This document shows positions 23,626-34,000 of a stretch of 64,000 bases of DNA, piece by piece. How positions within the stretch are numbered: the stretch's first letter is position 1; the number at the start of each line of letters is the position of its first letter. The position numbers and the translations under genes are program-made. The notes under the pieces were generated by a model, which worked only from the letters and a program-made list of their open reading frames with translations, made no database searches and was not told the origin of the DNA. This DNA comes from an uncultured Clostridia bacterium (GTDB lineage Bacteria > Bacillota > Clostridia > UBA1381), in contig CANRJY010000012.1 in assembly GCA_947631085.1 (NCBI GenBank), positions 1 to 64,000 of the forward strand. Direction: 5' to 3'.

Positions 23626-26275
23626 AATCCTTCTTTTTTTCTGTGACATTTCCTACAGAGCTGTATCTTACCCAGTCGTCCCACTTGTAGCTGTCTTTGT
23701 TTTCGTGCATCCTGTCTCCTATAAGCCCGAGCGATACTATAGTGTTTACGCACCACTGCGATACAAAGTTGGTTGAAATCCAAAACATTTCATTGAGCGC
23801 CTTGCTGTTAAAGTAGTTTTCGACCGTTTCAACATCGAAGTTATCGCTGAAATCCTTGTTTGTGAGCGAGTATATAAGCACCTGCCATGTTTTGTCCGCA
23901 AGTCCCTGATTATTGTGCTCGCGCGCCGCGTATGCCGCCAAGCTTGACGCCATATACGGATATTCGAAGCCGATAGGATTGATTATTCCGTTCGAAGCTT
24001 TGATCTTGTTTTCCGGAGACATGTAATAAAATTCGCCGTATTGAGCCAGCATATCGCGAAGCTCATCATCGCCGAAGTCGTCGGCAATTTCCATCCAGGT
24101 TTGAGGTCCGCCCATGCAAACCGCTAAATGCGAGCCGCCCGCGGCCGCTTCGCCTATGTAACCGAGATGACCGGTAGCGGGATCGTATTCGTAATTTGAA
24201 CCCGATATGAGGCGCATCGGGGATCTCTTTATATCGTTAAGTCCGACGAGAAGCTTGTCTCTGTAGTGCTTGTCGCGCTTGGTTTCCCATTGGGTGAACC
24301 AGTTTGAACAGTAAGTTGACCAGTCCGGTCCGCTGCGCGCGTGGGTCGGCATTTTTGTTTCCTTGCCCATATAGGCGTAACGAAGCGGGTCTTTTTTTAT
24401 TGTGGCAAAATCGGCGTCCTTTACATCGTCGAATACATCGCCTATTCTGAAGTCGCCGCCGAGGAGGTAGTAAAGCGCTCTGTGATGCCCCGCCATGCCG
24501 ATACGCGGCTCCTTGCACGCATCGCCCCAGTGAATTACGTTGTGACGGCTGCCGAGCCCTTTTAAATCGCCGAAGTGATATGTGTCAACCTCGGAGCAGT
24601 GGCGGCTCATTGACTCAGCCATTGTAAAAACGTCTTCTCTGCCCGTGCGCAGGAATGTGTACCACAGCCAAAGCGTTGGGACAAGCTCCGTGTTCTGCCA
24701 TGCATATCCGCCCAAGTCGTATTTCCAACAATGACGCTGCGCGTCGTAGGTGTGCATGAAATCACCGTAGTCCCATAATCCGTACCAGTGGCGCTGTTCC
24801 ACTTCATTTTTATAGAAATCTATGACCTTTTCAAGCTCGTCCTCGATCCATTTTTTCAGCGGAGTGCTTCTGTCGGGGAGTCCCCATGTACCCAAGACCT
24901 TGGTTTCATGGTAGTATTCGGGGTCGGCAACAAGAACGGGCGGCTTTTGCACACGTTCCGCCATAGCCATGATTTCGTCATCCGTCGGTATCTCATCGAG
25001 CATGAATATCGTAATTTCATTGGTGTTTGCTATGCCGTATGCCGACGCGCCTATTTCGGGGAATCCCTCATAATAGGTTTGGTCATGAGCTACGGTGTCG
25101 TAATGGCGCATATCGATGGGTTCAGCATCGGGCGGAATGATCCATGCCGTCAGCTTCGCCGTGTCCTGCGAAAGTCCCTCCGCATAGAGTGAGGACGGAT
25201 ATTTCTGCCAAAAGTTACGCATTCCCACAGCAAGACCGTATTTTTCGTCCGCGATATACATAAGTCCCTTTGAGCGTCTGCCCCAGTTTGCCTTGATAAA
25301 AGAGCATTCCGGCTTTGCCGTGCGCTTTTTTACCACGAAGCTGTCAGCGCTTTCCTGCTGCAGACGATAGCAATCCCATTGTGTTACGTTATCTATATCA
25401 GACGCTTTTACCGGATTGCCGTTGCGGTAATCGAACAGCTCGTTTAAGTCTATCATATTGCCGTTGAGCTGATTTGTAAGAGTCGGCTGCCAGCCTATCG
25501 AGGGACCGGTGCGCGGTCTCCAAAGATTTAATATCTGCATGGTTTCATGCATTACGCCGTAATCGCCGGCTATTTTCACGCGGCGGTTGTAAAGCCCGCC
25601 TTCCATCCCGCGCGTAAGCTCCAAGCCTATGCCCTTGATGAAATCAACGCTTTCATCGCCATCGAACAAAAAGGTGTGCATCACCTTTATCGATTTGTCC
25701 TCATGGAAAATTGCGAAGCGAACGACGAATCTCAGGAACTCGTCACCGTCCGCGCTTTTGTGGACACCTGACACCTTGATCACTGTCTTGACCGCACCCT
25801 TGTCCTCAACGGCAACGCTTTCCGTTTCGCCGGTGTATGGGACGGATTTCTTTATTTCCACGCCGTTTTCCTCGCAGCGAAGCTCTTTAATAACGCGCAG
25901 AGCCGCGTCGGAGTACGGTGTTTTCATTATTACGGGACCGGATTTCGGGAAAACCGCGGTAAACGCTCCGTTATTTACCGTAATCTCGCTGTCGGTTTCC
26001 GTGACCTCGTTGCCGCCGTATGCCTGACCGCCTCTGTCACTTAAAAGCTCTATTGAATCGGAGTCGATTTTTGCCGTGTAGGAGCTCCACTTTACGCTGC
26101 CGTCGGAATAGTACGCTATGGGTTTTTCCTGATACGGAGCCGCCACGCCGTTGGGAGCGTATGGAGAATAATGGATATCCTCGGTTTTTTCTCCCTGTTT
26201 CCAGGGTACGCCGAAGGTTACATAACCGCCCTCGGAGCGGCCTTTAAGCCAATGCATTTTTATTGTTTTCTTCAA
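23624..26275 (-). CDS. PL26-type exo-rhamnogalacturonan lyase (PcRGLX/YetA-like)
   Basis: An 883-residue protein of the PcRGLX/YetA family, whose characterised fungal member is an exo-acting rhamnogalacturonan lyase. The three-part architecture fits: an N-terminal RIFT-barrel region (about 1-90), a central beta-sandwich (90-430) and a C-terminal alpha/alpha toroid rich in Trp, Tyr and His (RHWYGLWDYGDFMHTYD, SRHNVIHWGDACKEP). No signal peptide is visible, so it should act in the cytoplasm on fragments released by the secreted PL11 enzymes. I choose the TTG at 26275 because AGAGGTG lies 7 bases upstream; the ATG at 26257 (MHWLKG) is the alternative. Confidence 0.88.
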   Translation of the reverse strand: MKKTIKMHWLKGRSEGGYVTFGVPWKQGEKTEDIHYSPYAPNGVAAPYQEKPIAYYSDGSVKWSSYTAKIDSDSIELLSDRGGQAYGGNEVTETDSEITVNNGAFTAVFPKSGPVIMKTPYSDAALRVIKELRCEENGVEIKKSVPYTGETESVAVEDKGAVKTVIKVSGVHKSADGDEFLRFVVRFAIFHEDKSIKVMHTFLFDGDESVDFIKGIGLELTRGMEGGLYNRRVKIAGDYGVMHETMQILNLWRPRTGPSIGWQPTLTNQLNGNMIDLNELFDYRNGNPVKASDIDNVTQWDCYRLQQESADSFVVKKRTAKPECSFIKANWGRRSKGLMYIADEKYGLAVGMRNFWQKYPSSLYAEGLSQDTAKLTAWIIPPDAEPIDMRHYDTVAHDQTYYEGFPEIGASAYGIANTNEITIFMLDEIPTDDEIMAMAERVQKPPVLVADPEYYHETKVLGTWGLPDRSTPLKKWIEDELEKVIDFYKNEVEQRHWYGLWDYGDFMHTYDAQRHCWKYDLGGYAWQNTELVPTLWLWYTFLRTGREDVFTMAESMSRHCSEVDTYHFGDLKGLGSRHNVIHWGDACKEPRIGMAGHHRALYYLLGGDFRIGDVFDDVKDADFATIKKDPLRYAYMGKETKMPTHARSGPDWSTYCSNWFTQWETKRDKHYRDKLLVGLNDIKRSPMRLISGSNYEYDPATGHLGYIGEAAAGGSHLAVCMGGPQTWMEIADDFGDDELRDMLAQYGEFYYMSPENKIKASNGIINPIGFEYPYMASSLAAYAAREHNNQGLADKTWQVLIYSLTNKDFSDNFDVETVENYFNSKALNEMFWISTNFVSQWCVNTIVSLGLIGDRMHENKDSYKWDDWVRYSSVGNVTEKKKD

Positions 26276-26455
26276 TGTTAACACCTCTTGATTTAAAATC
26301 AAATCTAAGTAGATTGTATCATAATATGCGATATAAAGCAAACATAAATTGTCCGTTTTATAAAATTTTATGGAATTTGAATATATTCTGAAACATATTA
26401 TCGGGGAAAGCGGAAATAATACATAAAAAGGTGTTTTTTAGTTTGGAGGGATAAT

Positions 26456-27142
26456 ATGCTCATCCTGGTTATACGCACGCTCCTGCTGTATGCCGCGGTT
26501 ATTTTTTCACTGCGTATTATGGGCAAACGCCAGCTCGGCGAGCTGCAGCCTTCGGAGCTTGTTGTGGCAATTATGATTTCCGATCTTGCCGCCGTGCCTA
26601 TGCAGGCGATAGATATACCTATTATAACGGGAATAATTCCGGTCATGACGTTGATTTTCGCGGAGGTCACCATGTCGTATCTGAGCCTCAAAAGCAAGGC
26701 GGTGCGGAAATTTCTGTCGGGCGAACCGAGTATCGTTGTATATAACGGACATATAAACGAAAAGGAGCTTGCGCGGCTTCGGTTCAACGTAGATGATTTG
26801 CTTGAGGAGTTAAGACTCAATAACTGCCATGACATTTCGGACGTGGCTGTCGCCGTCATTGAAACGAGCGGCAAGCTGAGCGTGATACCGAAGGATACCG
26901 CGCGCGGAGTGACGGTGGAGGATATGAAAATAAAAAATCCCCGCCACGAGGGACTTCCCTGCACGATTATCTCGGACGGCAGCATAAACAAAGAGGAATT
27001 TAAACGCAGCGGAAAGAGCGGGAAATGGCTTGAGGAGAGTCTGAAAAGATACGGAATAAACAGCGTAAAAGAGGTGTTTATCGCTTCAATAGATGCTGAG
27101 GGCGAGCTGTTTTTACAGAAGAAGGGGGAGGAGAAGCGGTGA
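26456..27142 (+). CDS. DUF421 (YetF/YdfS-like) membrane protein
   Basis: A 228-residue protein with three N-terminal membrane helices (residues 1-80, including LRIMGKRQLGELQPSELV, the family signature) and a cytoplasmic DUF421 domain. Bacillus homologs are spore inner-membrane proteins, and related '2Duf' proteins raise spore resistance. TTGGAGGG precedes the ATG. Its stop overlaps the GTG start of the DUF4363 gene (GTGA), so the two are coupled; the pair recurs in Clostridia. A sporulation role is inference. Confidence 0.92.
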   Translation: MLILVIRTLLLYAAVIFSLRIMGKRQLGELQPSELVVAIMISDLAAVPMQAIDIPIITGIIPVMTLIFAEVTMSYLSLKSKAVRKFLSGEPSIVVYNGHINEKELARLRFNVDDLLEELRLNNCHDISDVAVAVIETSGKLSVIPKDTARGVTVEDMKIKNPRHEGLPCTIISDGSINKEEFKRSGKSGKWLEESLKRYGINSVKEVFIASIDAEGELFLQKKGEEKR

Positions 27143-27519
27143 AAGCGTTTGTTACATCGATCGTAATAGCCGTAATAATCGTTGCGGGCAGCGCCATGTA
27201 CACGCATGAGCTTGAAACGATTTCCGACGAGCTTGTCGCGATAAACGACGTTATAACGGAGAATATCGAAAACGGGCAATATGACGAGGCTAACGGAAAA
27301 ATATCGGAGCTTGACAAGTATCTTGAGGAAAAACGCGAAATGCTCGCGACAACGGGAAATCATCAGGAGCTTGACAACATACAGATAAACCTGTCGGAGC
27401 TTAAGCGCTTTTCGCAGGGAGAAATGCGGACCGACGCGCTTTCGCGCTGTCAGGTGCTTGATTTTCTGTTTCACCATCTGCCGCAGGATTACCGGCTAAA
27501 AATCGAAAATATATTATAA
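27139..27519 (+). CDS. DUF4363 family membrane-anchored protein
   Basis: A 126-residue protein with one N-terminal membrane helix (about 4-21) and an extracytoplasmic helical domain with heptad-like Leu/Ile spacing (TISDELVAINDVITENIENG). It matches DUF4363, a family usually found beside DUF421. The start is GTG at 27139, overlapping the DUF421 stop, with GGGGGAGGAG upstream. Probably a partner of the DUF421 protein. Confidence 0.88.
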   Translation: MKAFVTSIVIAVIIVAGSAMYTHELETISDELVAINDVITENIENGQYDEANGKISELDKYLEEKREMLATTGNHQELDNIQINLSELKRFSQGEMRTDALSRCQVLDFLFHHLPQDYRLKIENIL

Positions 27520-27521
27520 AA

Positions 27522-27549
27522 AAAACGGAACGAATAATCGTTCCGTTAT
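27522..27549. terminator. Bidirectional terminator
   Basis: A 9-bp stem ACGGAACGA / TCGTTCCGT (27525-27533 with 27538-27546), ATAA loop, flanked by an A run and TTATC. It serves DUF421-DUF4363 and the minus-strand uppP gene. Confidence 0.85.
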
Positions 27550-27563
27550 CTTTATGTCCGATT

Positions 27564-28400
27564 TTATACCGCTTGCGCGCCGGTTATAAGAAATATTACA
27601 GTGACCGCCGCCGCAAGTAAAATTCTGTAGATTCCGAACGGGATAAATGTGTTTCTTCTGATAAATCCGAGCAGGAATTTTATCGTTATAACCGAAACAA
27701 CATATGCAACCGCCATTCCGACAAGGAGAATCGCTGCCTGACTTGCCGAAAACATTCCGAAATCAAGGAAATATTTTAATATTTCCAGCGCGCTCGCACC
27801 GAGCATAACGGGTATAGCGAGGAAAAACGAAAACTCCGTCGCGACATAGCGGCTTGTTCCAATGAGCATCGCGCCGATTATCGTCGAGCCGCTTCTCGAT
27901 GTGCCGGGTATCATGGCAAGAACCTGAAATATTCCTATCATCGCCGCCGTTTTGTAAGACATGTCGTCAATAGAGTTTATTTTCGGGCGTATGCGCATTT
28001 TCTCTATCACGATGAAAATTACGCCGTAGACGGCAAGGGCAATCGCCACGACCTGCCATGAGTAAAGCTTTTCCATGATAAAGTCGTCGAAAAGAAGCCC
28101 TATCACAGCCGCGGGAATACATCCGACGAGAACCTTGAACCACATCGACCATGTGTCCTTTTTCTCGGCCGCGCTTTTTTTCGGCGAGAACGGGTTCAGC
28201 TTGTGGAAGTAAATCGTAACTACCGCGAGTATCGAGCCGAACTGAACCACGACGAGAAACAAATCGCGGAAATCCTTGTTGTCAGCCATGAAATGAATGA
28301 ACTGGTCAACGATTATCATATGTCCGGTGCTGCTTACGGGCAGCCATTCGGTAATTCCCTGCACTATGCCGAGTATGACGGCGTTTAAAAATTCAAGCAC
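27564..28400 (-). CDS. uppP: Undecaprenyl-diphosphatase UppP (BacA)
   Basis: A 278-residue polytopic membrane enzyme that dephosphorylates undecaprenyl pyrophosphate to recycle the lipid carrier of peptidoglycan synthesis. Both active-site signatures are present: GIVQGITEWLPVSSTGH near residues 11-27 and MIPGTSRSGSTI in the second half. Loss or gain of copies affects bacitracin sensitivity in other bacteria. UppS, which makes the carrier, is encoded at 50242. Confidence 0.97.
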   Translation of the reverse strand: MLEFLNAVILGIVQGITEWLPVSSTGHMIIVDQFIHFMADNKDFRDLFLVVVQFGSILAVVTIYFHKLNPFSPKKSAAEKKDTWSMWFKVLVGCIPAAVIGLLFDDFIMEKLYSWQVVAIALAVYGVIFIVIEKMRIRPKINSIDDMSYKTAAMIGIFQVLAMIPGTSRSGSTIIGAMLIGTSRYVATEFSFFLAIPVMLGASALEILKYFLDFGMFSASQAAILLVGMAVAYVVSVITIKFLLGFIRRNTFIPFGIYRILLAAAVTVIFLITGAQAV

Positions 28401-28430
28401 AAAAACAACTCCTTAGATTATTGAAATATT

Positions 28431-29093
28431 TTATTTATCGCTTTTAGCTGCCGCTTCGGCTTTGCTCTTTTCAACTCTGTCCTTTACACAGTTTATTATG
28501 ATTTGCGCCGCGCCCTCTATTGTGAGCGATTTTGTGTTGAGGCACATATCGTAATTGGACATAACGCCCCAGTCGCGGCTTGCGTAGTAGTCGTAATATG
28601 TGCGGCGCTGCTTATCTGTTTTATTGACCCTGTCGCGCGCTTTGGACTGTGACAGCTCAAGCGCTTCCATGACGCGTCTTGCTCTGAAATCGAGAGGAGC
28701 ATGGATAAATACGTTGAGCAGGTCTATTCCTTCAACGTCGCCGAGAACATAATCCGCGCAGCGTCCTATGATAACGCACGGGCCCTCCGCCGCGCGCTCC
28801 TTTATTATTTCGGACTGCGCAATAAACAGTTTGTCGTTGATAGGCATCTCGTAGTAGAGCGGTGCGTTTATTCCGCGCATGGAATAGTTGCCGCCGACGA
28901 GCGAGTACAGGAAGCTGTTTGTCGCGCGCTCGTCAACCTCTTTTAGCGCCTCATGGCTTAAATTGCTTTTCTGAGCGGCCATTTCAACAAGCTCCTTGTC
29001 ATAAAACGGGATATCGAGCGCTTTTGAAATAATCTGTCCGACGTCTCTTCCTCCGCTTCCGAATTGCCTTCCGATAGTAATTACAAATGACAT
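28431..29093 (-). CDS. Cytidylate kinase-like family protein
   Basis: A 220-residue P-loop kinase-like protein. The start MSFVITIGRQFGSGGRDVG has the variant Walker A loop (GRQFGSGGRDVG) of the cytidylate-kinase-like family, followed by IPFYDKELVEMAA and IIGRCADYVL. It differs from true Cmk, and its substrate is unknown. It lies 30 bp upstream of uppP on the same strand and may be co-transcribed. Confidence 0.88.
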   Translation of the reverse strand: MSFVITIGRQFGSGGRDVGQIISKALDIPFYDKELVEMAAQKSNLSHEALKEVDERATNSFLYSLVGGNYSMRGINAPLYYEMPINDKLFIAQSEIIKERAAEGPCVIIGRCADYVLGDVEGIDLLNVFIHAPLDFRARRVMEALELSQSKARDRVNKTDKQRRTYYDYYASRDWGVMSNYDMCLNTKSLTIEGAAQIIINCVKDRVEKSKAEAAAKSDK

Positions 29094-29157
29094 AATGTTC
29101 TCTCCTTTCGTTTTACGCTTTAGCCTTATTTTAAGCGAGCTCCTCTCAAGAGCCGCA

Positions 29158-29715
29158 TTAATTTACATTTTGACCGTATTTTTCCTTATACTCATCCCAG
29201 TATTCGTTGACCCTTGACACATAATGGCGCGTTTCTCCGAACGGAATGTATTTGAGAGTTTCGCCGTCGTCGCTGCAGTCGGGATCGTTAAGCCAGACTG
29301 CCACGTTTCCCATTCCGCCGTTGTACGCGGCGAGAGCGGTGTCGATATTGCCGTCGTATTTATCTATAAGATAACGCATATAATGGCAGCCGAATTTGAT
29401 ATTTGTCTCGGGATCCATGTAGTCATAATCATCGATGCCGAGCTGATTGGCGTTCCATTCAGCCGTTTCCTCGGTAAGCTGCATAAGACCGCCCGCAAAG
29501 CCCGAATGCGCCTCCGGCACAAAATTGCTCTCCTGCTTGATCACTCCCATGACAAGGAACGGGTCAAGATTATTTTCTCCGGAATATTTTACTATCAAAT
29601 CGGCATACGCCACCGGATATTTTACCTGTGTCGCCGTTTCATAACCCGCCCGCGCGCCGATTATCGCCAGGACTATTGCCAGCAGCGCGAGCAGCACTTT
29701 AAAAAGCTTACTCAA
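29158..29715 (-). CDS. Soluble-type lytic transglycosylase (SLT family)
   Basis: A 185-residue peptidoglycan lyase with an N-terminal membrane anchor (about 5-22) and one SLT goose-lysozyme-fold domain. The catalytic Glu62 lies in IKQESNF. GLMQL and AAYNGG complete the family signature. It cuts glycan strands with 1,6-anhydro product formation outside the membrane. Its start overlaps the coaE stop by 4 bases. Confidence 0.95.
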   Translation of the reverse strand: MSKLFKVLLALLAIVLAIIGARAGYETATQVKYPVAYADLIVKYSGENNLDPFLVMGVIKQESNFVPEAHSGFAGGLMQLTEETAEWNANQLGIDDYDYMDPETNIKFGCHYMRYLIDKYDGNIDTALAAYNGGMGNVAVWLNDPDCSDDGETLKYIPFGETRHYVSRVNEYWDEYKEKYGQNVN

Positions 29716-30305
29716 ATTAAAACCTCATTTTCCTGTAATTTTCTGTATACACTATATACTTCTTTTTGGAGGTCGTCTTTTCCTTTGTTGTTTTCTATAA
29801 TGTAATCTGATTTTTCCGTATAGAATTTATCGTCGGGCTGCGAATCGATTCTCGCCGCCGCGCCTTCGCGCGTTATCGAGTCGCGCTCGATTATGCGCTT
29901 TATTCTTGTTTCCTTATCAGCCGTAACGGCAATAATAAACTCGCAAAGCGGCTCTACGGCGCTTCCGATTATGACGGCTCCGTCTATGGCTTTCAGCCTT
30001 GCGCCGGAAGCGTCCAGCATTTTGATGATTTCATTTTTTATGTATTTGTGCGTTATGGCGTTTAGCTCCGCAAGCTCGGATTTATCCGCAAAAACTGTAT
30101 CGCCGAGCGCACGCCGATTCAGCGTACCGTCGGGGTTCAGTATTTTTTCGCCGAACCGCGACGTTAATTCATCAAGACACTCTCGCGAATTTGCCACCTC
30201 ATGCCCAACCGCGTCCGCGTCGATAACATATACGCCGAGCGATCGGAAAATATCGGATACAGCGCCCTTACCCGCGCCGGAACCGCCGGTTATACCGAAA
30301 ACCAT
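29712..30305 (-). CDS. coaE: Dephospho-CoA kinase
   Basis: A 197-residue P-loop kinase performing the last step of coenzyme A synthesis. The Walker A is GITGGSGAGKG at residues 4-14, and the conserved VIDADAVGHEV follows. It overlaps the transglycosylase by 4 bases and lies 11 bp after ung, so ung-coaE-slt form an operon. Confidence 0.96.
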   Translation of the reverse strand: MVFGITGGSGAGKGAVSDIFRSLGVYVIDADAVGHEVANSRECLDELTSRFGEKILNPDGTLNRRALGDTVFADKSELAELNAITHKYIKNEIIKMLDASGARLKAIDGAVIIGSAVEPLCEFIIAVTADKETRIKRIIERDSITREGAAARIDSQPDDKFYTEKSDYIIENNKGKDDLQKEVYSVYRKLQENEVLI

Positions 30306-30316
30306 AGCCGCGCCTC

Positions 30317-30991
30317 CTATATATTTTCAATCTGCCAGTCTATCGGCGTTTTGCCCATCCTCTCGAGCAGTTCATTTGCCTTTTTGAAGTGGTTGCAGCC
30401 GAAGAAGCCGCGGCTTGCCGAAAGCGGGCTCGGATGGACGGTAGTAAGAATTTTATGCTTTGGATTTGTTATTAATTCCGCTTTTTCCTTGGCATTCGAA
30501 CCCCAAAGCAGGAATATTACGGGATCCTCGCGCTCGTTTAAACATTCAACAACTCGTCCGGTGAAAATTTCCCATCCCTTATTGCGATGCGAGTTTGCAA
30601 TTCCCTCGCGCACAGTGAGAGACGAATTTAAAAGCATGACCCCCTGCCGCGCCCATTTTTCAAGATATCCATTGTTGGGAATATAGCATCCCAGCTCCGT
30701 TTGCAGCTCTTTATACATGTTCATGAGCGACGGCGGGATGCGAACCCCGGGCTTTACCGAAAACGCAAGCCCGTGCGCCTGACCGACCTCGTGATACGGA
30801 TCCTGTCCCAAAATTACCACCTTGGTATCGGCGTATGACGTCCATTTTAGGGCGTTGAAAATATCGTACATATCGGGAAAAATACGATGCGTGCGGTATT
30901 CTTCTTTTAAAAAAGCTCGCAGCTTCAGGTAATATTCTTTTTTAAATTCGTCCTTGAGGATCTCGTCCCAGTCATTCCCGATATTTACCAT
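30317..30991 (-). CDS. ung: Uracil-DNA glycosylase
   Basis: A 224-residue family-1 uracil-DNA glycosylase that starts base-excision repair. Motifs: [21 protein letters not shown] with the catalytic Asp, [11 protein letters not shown], and [14 protein letters not shown] with the catalytic His. Full length, with AAAGGAG before the ATG. First gene of the ung-coaE-slt operon. Confidence 0.98.
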   Translation of the reverse strand: MVNIGNDWDEILKDEFKKEYYLKLRAFLKEEYRTHRIFPDMYDIFNALKWTSYADTKVVILGQDPYHEVGQAHGLAFSVKPGVRIPPSLMNMYKELQTELGCYIPNNGYLEKWARQGVMLLNSSLTVREGIANSHRNKGWEIFTGRVVECLNEREDPVIFLLWGSNAKEKAELITNPKHKILTTVHPSPLSASRGFFGCNHFKKANELLERMGKTPIDWQIENI

Positions 30992-31020
30992 TTCAGCGTC
31001 TCCTTTTCACAGATATTTAT

Positions 31021-31049
31021 AGTATACCACATATTTTCCGAAAAATCAA
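31021..31049 (-). promoter_or_regulatory. Predicted promoter of ung-coaE-slt
   Basis: Minus-strand TTGATT (31049-31044), 17 bp, TATACT (31026-31021). Confidence 0.65.
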
Positions 31050-31060
31050 CCGTTATCGAC

Positions 31061-34000
31061 TCATTTTACCTGTGCTGTGATTTTGTTCCCGAGCGTGTCC
31101 GTAAACGTGTAGCTGAAATCGGTATTTATCGGATTGGTATAGCCCAGATCCTTCATGCCCTGCGCCACCATCGACGCCCACAGATACGCGCCCGCGTAGG
31201 ACGAGTGGAGCGTGTCGCCGCCGACCGAGGTGAGGTTGTAGTTGTTCGTCACAACGTCGTCCTTGTCGTCGCCGTAGAGCGAATAGAGGAAGTCATAGCT
31301 CATTTTCGAGAGATCTATTATATCACAGCCCGTATCTATCGCTATGTCCTTCAGATAACTGCTCCACGCGACGGACTCCTTATAGTCGTGCTTTGAGGCG
31401 TTGGGCGTTACGAGAATGGGACGTATGCCCTTTGAGCGGCATCCTTCGATCATGCTCTTGACGGATTCGGTCATTTCCTTGCGCGTTGAATAGTTCCTGT
31501 CGTTATAGCCGCACTCGATAAGGAGAATATCGCCGTTCTGACCGTATTTCATCACGCCCGGAAACGCGGTGTCGTAAAGCCCCTTCGCGTACTGACCGCT
31601 GTTTGCGAGATTTGTCACCGGAACGTTTAAGAAGCTCGCGAGCTGCTGTCCCCAGCCCGATCTTCCGCCGCCGACCTCCTTTTCAAAATCGCCGTAGTAT
31701 TCGCACGCGAGCGAGTCGCCTATTACGAACACTCTCGAACCGATATTATCCGACATTTCAACGGTAACATAATCGAGCATAGTCGAGCCGTCCGTCATGG
31801 AAACGCTGATTTCGCCCTCCGCGACCGCCAGCCGCTCCGCTTTATAGAGCGCGCCGTCCGTCACCTTTCTGTCGGCGTCCGCCTGATCGACGTTATTTCC
31901 GACCATAGCGCCGTTTACAAGTATATCGCCGCGCTTCGGCTCGGCTTTTTTGAAGGTTATGTCATAGTAATACGGCATAAAATCCGCGTCAAGCTTTTTA
32001 CCTTCGGCAACGTCGCCGATGTTTTTAAAGGTATACACCGGAGATATTATATAAGGCGCGGACCCATCTGTACCTTTGATTTCAAAGCCCTCCATTGTAG
32101 TGTCGGCTTCGGTGATTTGCTCTAATTTACCGTCCGACCATAAGTAGATTTTCTTAAACTCCGACGAAACCTCGGTTTTATCGCCAGCGCGAACGGCTGT
32201 TTTGTCAACGTGCAAGAGCTGTTCGTCCGACCAATATATCGCTTTTATAATATATCCGTCAGCCGTAACCTCTGCCGCCGGAATATCGGTTGGGTTTACA
32301 TAATCCTTTGTTCCGTCGTCGTAGATAATTTTGTAACCGGATATGTTGTCGTTTTTAACCAAATCATTTGCGATATACGTCGCGTTATTTTCCGACGTTC
32401 CCATGTATGCATAGCGGTCAACGGTATATTCCGCGCTCATTATATTATCCTGTTTCGCGTCCATATTCGCCGTGATCGTCGCCTTGCCTACGCCTACTGC
32501 GGTCATATTTCCATAATCGTCAATTTTAATGACATTTTCGTCTGACGATTTGAAACCGCGCATATACGAATGGTATACATTGCTTAAATCGTTCCCGAAC
32601 TCATCATTTACTTTTGTCGGCATGAATGGCTGAGGTACCGAATTAGTGTTAAAATTCATAGTTTTAAAGCCATGTTCCGCAATTATTTTTGGATTTGGAA
32701 CAACATTTACGTCTTTATATGCCGTATAGCCGCCGTATTTGAACTCCACTCTTACCTTTCCCGATAAGCCCGCCGGAATAATAAAGTTCGCATCTCTACG
32801 CGACTGAATTGATGACTGATGAGCCGGTTCTTCTCCGTTAAAGCTCCATGACGTTTCAACCGTTTCCATGTCATATTCCGGAATTGCCGTATACTCCGCC
32901 GTATTTACTCCTTCCGCGAATGACACAACGGTATCCGGTCCTTCGATCGTGATTTTTGACACGTCGGGATATGAAACGCCGAGATAATCCATCGTCGCGT
33001 TCTTGCCGGTTATTTTTGAGATCACGCTAAAATCCGTTTTTCCGTCAATCTTGTACGGAGTTTTGTTCTGCCAAAGAGTAACGCACTTTCCGTCCTTATC
33101 GAAAAACAGTTCAAATTCCATATTGTCCTTCGCGGTGATAAACGTATCGCCCGCGTAAATGCCGTCGGCTTTTTTCGAGATTTTAACAGCCTCCGCGTTA
33201 TCGCCGATAACCGACAGCTCGCCGCCGTCGGCAAACGTAACCTCGCCGAAAAAGCGCGTTACGGGCTTCGCTTCGACGTTTAAGTCATAGCTTTCAAGCT
33301 CCAAAACACCCGACGGCACGCCGAAATCGGACTCGTAATACACCGCGTTCAGCTCACATTCGGGATATATTTCCGCGCTTGTGTCGCCGTTGATTTTAAC
33401 CGTCGTTTCCGCATCCTTGTAGCCGTCCTTCTGCGCGGTAATTTTCACTTCTTCGCCCTGCGAGAGTGACGGAACTGTCAAATTACCATCCGCGTCGGCG
33501 TAGAATTTTATTCCGTTGACGTTTAAATTCGCGTACTGGGTTGTTTTGATATTAAGGTTATGCAGTTCCGCGTTTTTCGCTGTCTTTATCTCTATCTTCT
33601 GTACCGCTACAGCGCCCCATTGGTCGCAGAAAAACTCTATAGTGTCCGTGTCCTCGCCCGTCACGACGCTCGCGGTGCGCCAAGTGTCGAAGTCGCCGCC
33701 GTTGATTGAAATGTACCTGTCCGCGATTTTAAAATACGCATAGGGATCGTTCTCGTTTCGGCGCGTGCTTCCGTTATTCGTGATAACGGGCTTCGCGAAG
33801 GTCAGCGTAACCTCCGAGCCCTTCGCTATTTTCGGCAGAGCAAGCGTAAACAAACTGCCCGCGTTGGTATTTCCGACCGCGAGATAAATATACGAGCCTG
33901 TCGGCTTAAATCCGCCGCCGATAGGATAAAAACCACATTCGTTGTTATGGTCTATATCCGTTACAGCCGCCGCCTTCCAGTTCATAAGTCCGCCCGTTGT

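Noticed and set aside
26371-26400. Sigma-G promoter upstream of the DUF421 gene
   Set aside because: CATATTA is present at 26394, but the element 17 bp upstream is TGGAAT, too far from TGAATA to claim.
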